Source: Dactylonectria macrodidyma (Eukaryota > Ascomycota > Sordariomycetes > Hypocreales > Nectriaceae). Taken from it: 64,000 nt of DNA. Position 1 is the stretch's first letter, and each line of letters starts with the position of its first letter. The notes under the pieces are model-generated. The model saw only the letters and a program-made list of their open reading frames with translations. It was not told the origin of the DNA and did not search any database. Below are positions 20,571 through 31,479 of the stretch, in pieces. The stretch lies in NCBI GenBank assembly GCA_020744425.1, contig JAGMUV010000036.1:1-64000 (forward strand), in the 5' to 3' direction. The translations under genes were made by a program, and so were the position numbers.

Positions 20571-20798
20571 TGGATGGAAGGTATTCAAATGAGTATTTCG
20601 TTCGGGCTGATCTGCTACGGTAGAGAAATCTCTTGGAAACGAGGGTAGAATGCCCCAGACGAGCGACATGCGAGTACTTGGCAGGCACCCTCTTATATTA
20701 AGACTTTCTCTCCTGCTAACCTTCTCAGTAGTGAATCTGTCTATGATTACGGATATCTGTGTCAAGGGGCTTTCCATACTGTCTTTTGAGGTCCCGAT

Positions 20799-21919
20799 TC
20801 AAAGTGAATGCGACTGGCTCGCCAGATACTCTGTCCAGGTGACCGGACCGTCCTCAAGCAGCGAGAGGCTCCAGTCTAGTGATTCAAACCCGTAATAGCC
20901 ACCTTCATCCATAAGACGCAAAGTTTCAAGGGTCGCCATAGCAGCAAACTCAGGGAACCCTAGGCCGTCTATCAACTCCTTCTTGAAGTCTTCATCTGGC
21001 ACTCGCTGAAATTTAGCGCTATTGTATCCAGGGTATCTGGCCTTAAAGGCTTCGACTATCTCCTTCGGGGTCACGTAAGCAGCCGCTCCCAGGACGCGTT
21101 TCCCCAGAACCTGGTCGCGCTTGCGAACGATGGCCTTAATCCAGACGCCGGTGCTTGTGACATCGAACAAAGGGATGCGCGCCGTTTCCGGCATTGGCAA
21201 CGCAAGAACCCACTCATTGGTGATCGATTGGCGTCGGAAGAAGTTACCTAGAAGGTTCTGAATGTAGAACCCAGCCAGGAAATACGTGGACGGGACACCG
21301 GAGTTGCTGGCATAGTCCTCGACTATGGCTTTCGAGTCGAAATGGTAGACATGTGGGAGTTTCCCTCTTGTCACTAGATACACAGTTAGTGGCTTGGCCA
21401 TGCTATTCAGTGTCGGAAAGAAAACCGGTGGCGACGTACGTTCTGTGACGTTACGGAGAGAGCTCCAAACTAGGTGGGCGACGTCGGCTTCCTGCTTTCA
21501 GTCAGAACCTACTCTCCAATCTGGTCGTAAAGACGTGCCTTGGCGGCATCCACTATATTTTTCCCCTGCTGAATCTCGCCAGCCTTATCCATCTTCTCCC
21601 AGAAGTTGGTAACGGCGAATACCGCGGTAGCCCCTTGGAAGGCCTTGATCAGGGATGCTTTATCGTCCAAGTCGGCCTGTCACTCCCTTAACGTCAGAGG
21701 TCATCGCCCTTGGTTGTGAGGTGAACTCGGAGTACCCACAGCTACAACCTTAACTCCCTTGTCTTTCAGCTCGACCGCCTTTAGCTTCTCCGGATCGCGC
21801 GTGATTGCACGGACGGTCCATTCTCTATTCAGAACAGAGTCCTTGAGAAACTGATTGGCTACACTGCCCCCCTGGGCCCCAGTGGCTCCGATAACAGCAA
21901 TGGTCTTGAGATTGGGCAT
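20799..21919 (-). CDS. NmrA-like family NAD(P)-binding protein
   Basis: Four exons (21919-21740, 21676-21539, 21491-21440, 21373-20799) give 314 residues, the normal size for the family. The N-terminus MPNLKTIAVIGATGAQGGSV carries the Rossmann glycine motif. ADLDDKASL, VFAVTNFWE, HLVWSSLRNVTE and VYHFDSKA are family hallmarks. Introns are 63, 47 and 66 bp. Intron 2 has a GC donor (AAG|GCACGT) with a CTGAC branch and GCAG end. Using it gives the uninterrupted family sequence AAKEADVAHLVWSS. Relatives are NAD(P)-binding regulators or reductases, and no catalytic Tyr-x3-Lys is obvious. The adjacent monooxygenase on the same strand may work in the same process, but this is inference. No disabling change is seen. 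Confidence 0.85.
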
Positions 21920-22933
21920 CTTGAATTGGGTTTCTATCGCCGAGTAAAGAGCAAAAGAAGCAGAAAGTCAGGCGAGATACTAGGTATTGTCTTTGAATAG
22001 TTGGACTAATCGCCTCATATATATCACTATTCCCGCTTGCAGCATCAATCTTGCACCATCGACAACTGCACCCGCAAGGATGTGTGGCATCTCACCATGC
22101 AAGTCAAATATTATTTCTAAGCGCTTTGTCATGGGTTCGTAACGTTGCATCCAACATTAATTTCCCGACATCCCGATGACTAAGAGCTGTCTCGGATACT
22201 CAAAACTCCGACAATCAACCTCTTCCACTCGGGTTTAGACTGGGCCCACCTGCTGTGAGACCATCAAGCAGCCAAGAGTTGAAGCGGATACAGGCCGCAT
22301 GAGCATCACCGTTTTACCGCGCGGAGTCCAGATTTGGATTTTCAGGGGCTAACCTGTTCAGTCATGGTTCCCATGCCTCATGTAGTATGGATAGCAACCC
22401 TGAACATGAAGGCTGACGAAGACATACACACACAAGATGCGGACGGCAAGAGACTTAGGACTCACGATTCCTTTTCGTTTTTCTTTTTCGGTTTTTAAAG
22501 AAACAAAATAGCACATCTCGTTACCATTAACTATGCGAGAGGTCATAGCCGTTAACATAAGACTTAAGCTGGCGGGAAACTCTGTAATCACTCCCCAGAT
22601 CAAAGTTTTTGCCGCCACTGAACTTATGATGCACACAGAAGGTTTCATCTTCAGCCACGACCTCGGATAAGACACAAAGCTTACGCGCACGAGGTAAGGC
22701 GGAGGCGGTTTCCGCACTGGCAATACCAGGATGATCATGGCTGGGACCGTTTTGCCTTGAAGCCAAGAGGGCCCTGTACGTCGAGATAGGGTATGGCGCA
22801 GGAGGCTCTGGGATCTGCAAGGTAGGCTACTAGCTGCCGGAGTGGAGAAAGTCTATTTCTATCTAACAAAGGACGGTCGAGTTCAACAGCACATTGCAAC
22901 TTTGAGGCTCACTATGGCGCCAGGATCCACGCA
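21920..22933. other. Intergenic region between NmrA-like and FAD monooxygenase genes
   Basis: This 1 kb holds the promoter of the NmrA-like gene and the 3' region of the monooxygenase gene. A 97-codon minus-strand frame at 22527-22820 has no recognisable domain or family pattern, and I do not call it a gene. Confidence 0.45.
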
Positions 22934-24505
22934 TCATGACCAGTCTCCCTCATCAGCGATTGATTCGCCTCGGTCCGCATACGCTAGAAGCTCCTGGACC
23001 GTCCAGGGCTTGTACGTATATCCCGGGACGGCATTAGTGTTTTTGAAGGGTGCCCCTGCAACGATGTAATTGGCACAGTTGCCATAGTTGTCATAGACGT
23101 ACTTCTCAGGGTCATGGCTTATCACCCATGAGCCGACCATTCGGAGGAGTCGTGAAGGATCCTTGTCCATGACTGACCAGTCGGTGTTGTGGTAGAGCTC
23201 GCGGGTCTTAAACCCCATTCTTTGCGCACAGGCAACTCGCTCAGCTCTAGGACCCAGGTTAGCCGTGCTGTATTGGAGATCAATGGAATGGGCTGCGCAC
23301 CTCAGGTGGTTGTGAATCCTTACTGCAAGGGGGGCATTACTCTTCCCCGAGAGCTGCAAGCACGCAGCAAGGGAGAATGCGTCCTCGAGCGCCATCGTGG
23401 CTCCGCTAGCTGAAGTTGGGAGGAAGGTATGCGCCGCATCGCCAATCTGGATGACTCGGGCGTTAGAGGACGCCCATTTCTCCCGGGGGTTGCGCCACAT
23501 GAGCTTAAAGTCAACTGCCTTGCCATTAGGAGCAGCTTTAATAAGCTCAGGCACATGCGGCGCCCACCCCTCGACATAAGGCAAGGCATTCTCGACCGGG
23601 CTCTGCTTAGTCCACTCCTCTTCTGCGCTGCCATTATCCTAGAATTACAAGCCGGGTTAGCTGACTCCTTACCGATTATGCACTCATGCCCTAAATCATA
23701 CCTTATGTGTAAGCATAAACACCATCTCCTTCTCCGATTTTGCGGCAATCATATGTGCTCCCGGCCCAATGTAGAGCTCAGCCCTCTCACCAAGTTCCTT
23801 ATACCTTTCGGCAACTATAGGGTTCTGAAGTGCCCGCTCGACCGGATATGTTGTCCGGAAGAGGGCAAAGCCAGAGCTAATAGCCTTTTCCTTATAACCC
23901 GAGACTAAGTTCCAAGACTTAGAACCAATTCCATCAGCTGCGACTACAATGTCCGCCGTGAGCTTGCTGCCATCTTCGAGGACAATGCCTGCATGATCAT
24001 CTGTTTCGAAGTAGTCGGTGACTAGGGTCGACAACTTGATCTCGATTCCAAGCTTCTCGGTGTATTCATGGAGCAGGTTGTGGAACGTAGACCGGGCCAA
24101 GGAAAGAGGAAACTTGAGGGTGCCGAGGAATGTCCCATCATACTTGTAAACATGGCCAGTTCCGGGGAATGGAGAATTTCGGCACGTTTCCAGAAAGCCT
24201 GGCCAATGGCTCGGGCTGCGAAGTGCAGACGCCTGAATTGCGATAAGGTCACCTGCATACCAGCTGTTAACTATCCGTAGTCTAAAAGTGCAAAGGCAGA
24301 GGTGGGGGGAAGGGGTGACTTCTATACCATAATCGTGAAAGTCTGGACGACGCTCGATGATTTTCACTTCGTGACCCTTGCGGTATGCTTCGATTGCGAA
24401 GCCGAGTCCAGCGATGCCGCCGCCGACAACCAGAACAGATACTCCGCTTGGAGGATACCGGGGCATGGAGGCGACATCGAATTCGGGAGCAACGTTTTCG
24501 CCCAT
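22934..24505 (-). CDS. FAD-dependent monooxygenase (salicylate-hydroxylase-like)
   Basis: Three exons (24505-24328, 24252-23702, 23638-22934) give 477 residues. The introns are 75 bp (GTATAG..GCAG) and 63 bp (GTATGA..CTAG), and both restore family sequence across the joins (HDYGDLIAIQ and THKDNGSAEE). Residues about 20-40 hold the FAD-binding VLVVGGGIAGLG. VVAADGIGSKS is the DG motif. GDAAHTFLPTSASGATMALE is the GD motif that closes the FAD site. Such enzymes hydroxylate aromatic or polyketide-type substrates using NAD(P)H and O2 in the cytosol. The substrate cannot be told. No stop or shift is visible. It is transcribed in the same direction as the NmrA-like gene, 1 kb away. Confidence 0.88.
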
Positions 24506-25335
24506 GTTGATAGATTGGTTAAAAGTTGACGATTACTATGATGAACTGAGCAGTTATGGGTAGTTGAGAGGGTCTAGAGCAGATAGAGGATGATGAGCCG
24601 TCGACAATTTTATCGTTCCGCGTCAGCTTTTATATTCAACTGTCTCTCCACAGGATCCACGGAGACAAATGGTTCCTCCGAAGAATTGACCGGCTTAGCT
24701 CAGTGTAGTATTCCCGGGTGGTTTTCGACACCGATCTGTGGGTCAAGTCTTTGTAATTCCGTACACCGCCGAAGTTGATGACGTGGCTGACGATCTCGTC
24801 TTCATCGGGGGTCGATAGAAAATCAGATACAGTGGGTAATGGTTCGGTCTTTCGGGACGCTCGCTTGGCTCTGATACCCGTTGCAAACGCTTGTTTTCTT
24901 TTGCTTACCAAGATGCCTTTTGCTCTTGGCAATTATTGCCAGCTCCCGAATCCCCGGTAGAGCTTCAACAATCACACTTTGCTCAGGCTGTGCTCGTCCT
25001 GAACCGATTGTCCGTCATGCACATGACCTTGTGCAACATTCTAGAAAGATACAGAGTTATGCTAAGTTAACCCGGCCAGGCCTACAATCGCGAATATAAG
25101 CTATTGCACTATTCTATAATAGGAAGCGCCGGCAGTAATAGGCGCGATTTACGCATGGGGGCAGGTGTGAATGCACCGTGGGCAACCCTCAACTTACACC
25201 GCCCGAATCCGCATCCCCGTATCCCCGACATCAGAGTACTCTCCAAACCTTCGGCGCCCGTTTGGTTACGTAAGTTCCAGACAGGGGCTCGGGAGAAAGC
25301 TCGTATAAACTCGTTCATGGCTTTAAGCTGAAACT
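24506..25335. other. Spacer with a possible small hypothetical gene on the minus strand
   Basis: A 98-codon frame at 24636-24932 (minus) starts MPRAKGILVSKRKQAF, is basic at its N-terminus, and reads VSDFLSTPDEDEIVSHVINF later. I do not recognise it, and no homologous neighbour or intron supports it. The rest of the stretch is empty apart from the promoter side of the monooxygenase gene. Confidence 0.3.
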
Positions 25336-25343
25336 CCAATTCC

Positions 25344-28300
25344 CAAGGCTCGAAACCACTACATCCACTCCACTTTTGGACCAAGTAGAGTGGATGGACC
25401 ATTTTTAGGCAATTACAAAGTGGATGTAGCACACTTTCGACCGGAGTGGAATGGATGTACACGTGGATTTATAAGTGGATTTTTGTAAGTGGACTTTTGA
25501 GGCTATTCACAACCTCGTCGACGCCTATTCAGCCTCACTTTCAGAGGTTGACACTAACTCTTCAGCCTCTTGCTGCTGTGATGAATCGTCAACCTCGCTG
25601 GCGCTGTCCTCGCCCTCGAATAGCCATTTTGACTCAGCAAGAGCCAGCTCGTCGTCGCTTAGAGTCCCACAGCCGGCATCCAGCTTACTTTCGAGGTGTG
25701 ACTTAAGCAATGGATCCAGGTCCTTGATAAGGCCAGCACGGTACCAAGAGCGTAAGACCTGACAAATGGCGATAATCTCAGCATCTAGGTTCGTACGCAA
25801 CCCCGAGACCATCTTGCCAGCAGCTGAAAATAACCTCTCACACTCGGCTGACATCGGCTGGATCGTCAGGAAGTCCAATGCCATCCTGGATAACCGAGGA
25901 TATCTGCCTTGCTTAGTGATCCAGTAACCAATTGGATCACGAACGTTGCCGTCGCTGGCGTCACGATCCGTCTGCCACGCTTGGTACTCGTCACCAACAA
26001 TAGCTGCTGCGTAGGCTGGTATTGAGCTTGGCAGACGACTGTTCTTCTCGAAGGGATTGAAAAACCGAGGTCGTTTTGCTGGTGGCTCGTCGTCGCCTCT
26101 GCTGCTGCTGGTTCTAACCTCGAGATGAGCGTAATCGGACAGCCAGACGTCGGCAACCATCTCTTTTGCCTTTTCAACCCAGCTAGGCTTATGAGCCCAC
26201 GTTTCATCAAACCAGTCCCAACGATAAGCTGGATGGAGCGCCATAGCCGTATAGTAGATGGGCGTCTCGTCCAGCCGCCGATAATATTCATCCAGCTTAT
26301 CCCAAGCAAGGTTGATTCCGATGCGGAAGTGCTCTGGATCAGGAAAATCAGCAGCAAGCTGCTTATATTCTTCCAGTGTGTTAAGCAGCAACTCATAGCC
26401 AAGCACCACGTCCCAGATATTGCCATAGGAGCCAGTCCAGCCTTGCTTACGCCTGCGGATGTGTCCATCACCCTCAAGCGTCTTTACCACGGTCTCAAAA
26501 ACAGTCAGAATAGCCTCCAAATGGTAAAGAACCTCCCAGTCTTTGTCCGTTAGCTGATTCTCGTCTCGGAGGATGCGTGGTTTTTTCGCCAACTTGGCTT
26601 GTGTCACTTGGCCAGTCTTTTTAGACCGATTTTCGTCCTCCCATTGCGCCTTATACTTGATCAGTAGGAGTTCGATAGAGGTTTTCAACCGTAGAGCCCT
26701 GCGGATCATGTAGAGTTGTGACAGCCAACGCGTGTCGTTGTCGATAATTAGCTTGAGTGGTTTCTTCGATCGGAGTTTAAGGGTGGTGGCGCGATTAATT
26801 TCGTCCTGTTAGATATACCGAGTTAATATGAGACGAATAGGATTTAGTTAAACCGCTTACCCTCTGGACCTCCTTGAACAAGTAAATCAGCCGGTGGCTA
26901 ATACGCACATCAACTACGATATTGTGTAACTTGCCAACTGGTCCTTTTCGGCGCCATTGAGCGTATTCAGTATCAGATAACGCTTCTGCGCCTGACAATT
27001 GCTTCTCGAACGCGTCGGCGTTTTTGCCAAATAAGAGCGCCTTGGCTGACAAGTTAATTGTGTGGCCAATACAGCGTCCTCGGCGCAGTCGGCCATCGAA
27101 CCCAAGTTCAGCACCAATGACCTCCATGGCAGTATCGTTGTTTTCTGCATTGTCGAGCGTGAAATAGCCAACCTTCTCTGGACCCACGCCAAGAGTGTGT
27201 AGGACGTCGAGAACCTCCCCACCGATCGTTGAGCCGAAGTGACGATGAGCCTCTGGAACCCCAATCATGATTTTGCATGGCCGATTCTTCTCGTCTCTGA
27301 AAAAACAAGCAATACCGTAGAGGGCAAGCTTATTTCGAGACGTCCAGCCATCAAATGAAATATGAAGGGCTCCAGGGGAGTTCCTCAGCACCTCGATAAC
27401 CGTCTGCTTGTGGCGGTTATACTCTTGAATGATCTTATATCGGACAGCCGTGGCAGTCAAGTTGGCGTGTTGGATGGAAACGGAGGGACTCAAATAGTCG
27501 AAGATTTCTCGGAGGATGGGGTTCTCGGCGAAGGAAAATGACTGGTTGCTACTGACGATTAACTCGACTAGCATACGCTGAAAATGTTGCTTATCAAAGC
27601 GTGAGATGAAGCTATTCGCGATATTCTGTTCCGTAGGCTTGTTGACGTCCAGTTTCAAAACAGAGGCAATAGTCGGCTGGTTCGATTTCAGTGCGCCTTC
27701 GGATTTGAGCTGTGCTGTGCTCTTTTTCTCTCCCCCTGGTGCTGGTGTTTTGTGCTCACGCCATAGATGATTTGCCGCGTTCTGGAGACCTGAAGAGGTA
27801 AAACTCGCGATAATGGGACGATTTCCGAGAATACAGTCCTTGCAAGCCCATTTGCGTAAGCCATGACGTTGAATATCATAGCCAAAGTCCCACAGCCAAG
27901 AGCTAGTATCACGAGCGCGTTCTGATCAATTCCAGCCTCTGAAATGGCGAAAAAGACGGTCTTCGAGCTGCTGCTGTTGGCCTGGTTGGCCTGGCTGGTT
28001 GGCTGACATCAAATTTTTTTTTTGGCAAAAACAAAGCAGGAAATCTGTAGAAAACGCACTCAATAGGGGTAGTTTCTCGTCAATATTATTAGATTAGCTG
28101 TAGGGGTGATCGACCTCGGCTAACTTGGGTCCAGGTACCTCGATTTAATGGGCAGTCATATACAAAAATAAGTACTATGAACCATACAGGGTCAGGGAAT
28201 ATCCCACTGTACCTAAATCCACCTAAATCCACTCCATTACATCCACTTTCGTGTCCAAGTGTAGTGGATTATTACGTAATCTGAGCGCCGACAAGTGGAT

Positions 28301-28365
28301 GTAATAGAGATGGGCCACTTATATGTGGTCCACGTGGATTTACAGTGTAGTGGGTTCGAGCCTTG
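25344..28365 (-). mobile_element. hAT element with intact ends and perfect 8 bp target duplication
   Basis: The ends read CAAGGCTCGAAACCACTACA on the left and, inward from 28365, CAAGGCTCGAACCCACTACA. Identical 8 bp copies CCAATTCC flank it at 25336-25343 and 28366-28373. Many subterminal copies of ATCCACTT and AAGTGGAT lie inside both ends, the usual transposase-binding layout of hAT elements. It is 3022 bp long and carries one transposase gene on the minus strand. Confidence 0.93.
25525..28006 (-). pseudogene. hAT transposase (BED finger, DDE, dimerisation domain) with one nonsense codon
   Basis: From the ATG at 28006 the frame has a Q/P-rich leader, RLFRHFRGWN, then TGA at 27926-27928. 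It continues SERARDTSSWLWDFG and a BED zinc finger (WACKDCILG...NAANHLWREH). Exon 1 ends at 26861 and a 55 bp intron (26806-26860, GTAAGC..ACAG) follows. Exon 2 runs 26805-25525. Catalytic-domain signatures are HISFDGWTSRN, FTLDNAENND and DNDTRWLSQL. The dimerisation domain has PIGYWITKQGRYPRLSRMA and ECERLFSAAG. The acidic C-terminus is serine-rich. Only the early TGA prevents a full-length product. Starting after it at an internal ATG would lose most of the finger. Confidence 0.85.
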
Positions 28366-28373
28366 CCAATTCC

Positions 28374-29305
28374 ATCACCAGATCCCCTGGTCTGGGTCAA
28401 CTTTGAGGCTGACGGCCCGCTCCGTCCCGAAGAGCATAAAGAAAAGTCGAGGCAAAGAATCCCACTAATAGATCTTGCTAACTTATTAAGGATATCTACC
28501 CCAGTATTCCAAGATGCAATTCGGAAGTTATAAGAGCCCTCGGACACCGAGCCGGCTTCGCCCCACGTAGTGGCCCAACGGGTTGGGGCCAAGGACAGCC
28601 TGAGAGACGTTTCATCGCAACGGACCTATCAAATGCTTCAGCTGGGTCGGGGGCGGCTGGAGTTCTGCGGGAGTAGCCGGATGCAAAGAAGAGGCATCTT
28701 CCCTTTTCAGGTGGAGGACAAACTGAGAATAGACTGATTGGTAGGAGGCCTAAATTCTCCGCGCAACCCACCAAGCCAGGGGTTCTTATGAGGTCACTTA
28801 TCGGAGTTCTGGAGATACATCGTTTGCCTTATGCTTGACCGAATCTGACCCCGGTTAGGTGGAGAAGAATTGGCGTTATATAGGCCGCATATTAACGCCG
28901 ATCCGGCGCGGGATGACATTCTTTTAACCCTGTCGAATCAGCTTGAAAACTTACTAAGCGGCACCTGGATAACCAGCCTCTCCGTAAATGTGCGTGGTGA
29001 GGAATCAATAAAAGTCATATCTCATCGAGTCTTAGTGCGCTGTAGAAACAAGCCCGCCCACAAAATTACTCCCCTTTTCAAAGGGGCCCAATTTCAGGCC
29101 TGGGTAAAATTGTGCCCTCTCCCCGCGTTCATCTTTCAAACCGTGGCGGAGGTGTACCGTCGTTTGTAGCGCTTCGAGAGGATGTCGACCTGTGTCAACA
29201 TGAGTTTCCTATCGATCTAAGAGGCGGGGCCATCACCGAGTGGCGGCAACAAAAGAACTTTAGGCACGTGCATGGGGTCCTTTGGAATGCACTGACGGAC
29301 ACTTA
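28374..29305. other. Non-coding or unrecognised stretch
   Basis: Short frames on both strands show no domain. The stretch separates the hAT element from the PDR relic. I see no repeats with partners elsewhere in the window. Confidence 0.45.
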
Positions 29306-29520
29306 ACATCCACGACACAGGCAAGCGAAACATATACGGCCAGAGTCTCCCTACATGATCAGCATCGCGATGCAGGTAGCCTTAACCACGAAACGAGCTT
29401 ATCAGCGCATCTGGAACGACCTCTCGGCTACTGCAATGAGCATTGCCACCAACATCATCATGGCCCTTATTATTGGCTCCGTGTTTTACGGTACACCAGA
29501 TACTACTCGCCAACAGATAA
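29306..29520 (+). pseudogene. Relic of a PDR-type ABC transporter, start of first membrane domain
   Basis: The plus strand reads RQAKHIRPESPYMISIAMQV, TKRAYQRIWND and IIMALIIGSVFYGTPDTT. This is the hallmark start of TMD1 in PDR transporters, where a basic segment precedes SPY and the first helices. Both sides are lost. The downstream sequence departs from the family after PDTT. It lies 2 kb upstream of the intact PDR gene and differs from it in sequence (the intact gene reads [13 protein letters not shown] here). It comes from a different family member rather than a duplicate of that gene. Confidence 0.65.
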
Positions 29521-30448
29521 CTTGGCTTTCACTCATTTACGGACTGGCGACTGGTGGATGCTGTGCAAAACGCCCTAAAAAACTAGCTGTAACACAGTTT
29601 ATCAACTTCTGTTCTGATCTAGATCTCTGAGAACAGAAACCGATAATAATGGAGGCTTGTGCTCTATTTCGATATATCTCAGGCTCGGGAGGGGAAATCA
29701 GGATCAGCTACAAAACGTCAGACCACCAAACCCATCAATTCACCAGAGCTCGGCAAATCCCGTCGACGAAATGAATCGGGGAACTAATACGAGTCCGAGC
29801 ACTGACTGAAAGATGAGCAAAATAATTTCATAGCGTTTGTGTTGAAGCAAGGGAGGCAAAGTGTATGTCACATCCAGTATAGGCCATCATTGCACTACGC
29901 ATTAGCGGGGTGTTCATTCCAATTTTGCCGTAGCCGGCAATGCGACGGTGTACGTCCGCGGAACACGCGGAGAGAACGGAGAAGCGGGATAATTAGAACT
30001 CTGAACCCTGTCAGTATCGGTCCGAGGAGTCGCTGGTCCCCAGACTTTTTCCGGCCAAGAGGGTTTTACTAACACTGCTGTTCTCGAAGAACTTGGTGGT
30101 GATGAAGAAGCGAACGCCCGTTTGGAGATGCATTGTGAAGGCACCGCAGATTGAACCCAACATGCATGCAGATTGATGTTGAGTTGAAATTTCTTTGTAT
30201 CTTCAAGCATTAACTCATTTGTGCGTAGCTATCTATATGTGGGACCCAAATTCAACGCCAGATGTTCAAGATATCCTGCCGTAATTAATCCATAATGACC
30301 CTCAAAACAAAAGCGATGCAAGCTCAAAAGATCCCAATTGCATACGCATGGTATCCCTATCCTGTAGCTTCCCACAATCCTTCCCAAATAACAAAAACCA
30401 GGATTCCAACCTCAAGTCCCAAACATAGTGATCAGTCATTCGGAGAAT
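29521..30448. other. Spacer without supported gene
   Basis: No domain or intron-exon pattern is visible. Small frames on both strands are not supported. Confidence 0.4.
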
Positions 30449-30860
30449 CTATCTCGGTAGGTTCTGAAGCCGGGCTTGTCTCAGTCTCCATCGTACTGCT
30501 TGAATCACTTTCAGGTGGCTTGCCGAAGAGCCTGCACCCATGGCTGTATCATGAAAGGCTGAATTCTGAACACAGGAGCATCTGCTCAAGAGCTCTTCAC
30601 AGCGTACAGGACGTTCAATTAGCTCTTGAGTTGGCTTCCGTCGTTTGCGTTTAGGAGCAGGCGTACGTGGTACGCATTGAACTTTGGCCTTTCTCACTTG
30701 TTAGTGATTGATCATTTCAAGTTCTTCATCTTGATATACTTGCCTTGATGCAGAATAAGCATAGACTTCTACGGTCACACTTCTTCTTGCGTTGCTGGCA
30801 AAGGGCACATGCCAAAACTCTCTGTGCTGGCTTTTTGTCTTGGCGTTCTAAAAGACAGGA
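30449..30860 (-). pseudogene. Zn2Cys6 (GAL4-type) transcription-factor fragment
   Basis: Two exons joined by a 55 bp GC-AG intron (30689-30743, AAG|GCAAGT, CACTAAC branch, AAAG end) encode CALCQQRKKKCDRRSLCLFC and then IKAKVQC. This is exactly C-x2-C-x6-C-x5-C-x2-C-x6-C, the fungal binuclear zinc cluster. The basic linker KRKRRKPTQELIE follows. The frame stops at 30449, so the middle homology region of a full regulator is absent. No ATG is in frame just upstream of the cluster, and the start is unresolved. It lies about 620 bp from the PDR gene and points away from it, the arrangement seen for regulator/transporter pairs. It is too short to be a complete regulator of the usual kind. Confidence 0.6.
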
Positions 30861-31479
30861 CTGCCATGTTGTACTTTGATGCGCGGTGATGCACCAAAGT
30901 GGGCTTGAAATAAGTCAATAGATATTCAAGTCTTTGATATCTTGGGAGGTCAAGTCCGCAGTGGCTATTATAAGAGTCGCATCAGATAGAGACAAGCAGC
31001 CTTGCATCTGACAATCAACTAAGAGTGACTATTGGCTATCTCGCATGTCCCAAAGCTATGACTTGTCTTGGCGGCCCTTCGTGCATAAGTGATACATGGA
31101 AGCCCAACTTGTCGGGGTTTTGTGTCGGAAGCGGAGGGTTGTCGGGGCCCGGGCACGAGTCGGATCCCGTCGCTTGACAGCCTGGACTGGCCCTCCACAC
31201 CACCTTCGGAAGAACGGGGAGAGCACAGTCCCCGTCAAAGGAAACATGAAAAATCCCCGAATGCTTCGTCATCGGAAGTATTCTGACAAACCAATATTTT
31301 TCCTCCTTGTTGTATTTTCTATATAGATTCCTCCTTGTCTGTTCCATGTTTGGGCTATTCAATCTCTTAATACAGTTTCTCCATCAAAGACAATACCAAC
31401 ATACAACTGAATTTCTCTCCATCCCTCCCCCGACCGACGCAGCAGAAGCACAGAGACAGATCTTCGTCTCGTGTCAAGC
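30861..31479. promoter_or_regulatory. Divergent intergenic region: probable promoter of the PDR transporter
   Basis: It lies between the Zn2Cys6 fragment and the PDR start. A TCTATATAGA box is near 31318-31327. A pyrimidine-rich tract with CTCTCCATCCCTCCCCCGAC precedes the ATG by about 50 bases, as is common in highly expressed fungal genes. I cannot point to a specific regulator site. Confidence 0.4.

Noticed and set aside
22527..22820. 97-codon minus-strand frame between NmrA-like and monooxygenase genes
   Set aside because: No recognisable family, and it lies in the expected promoter and terminator region of the neighbours.
28340..28370. GGGTTCGAGCC resembling a tRNA T-loop
   Set aside because: It is the inverted terminal repeat of the hAT element, with a matching copy at 25344.
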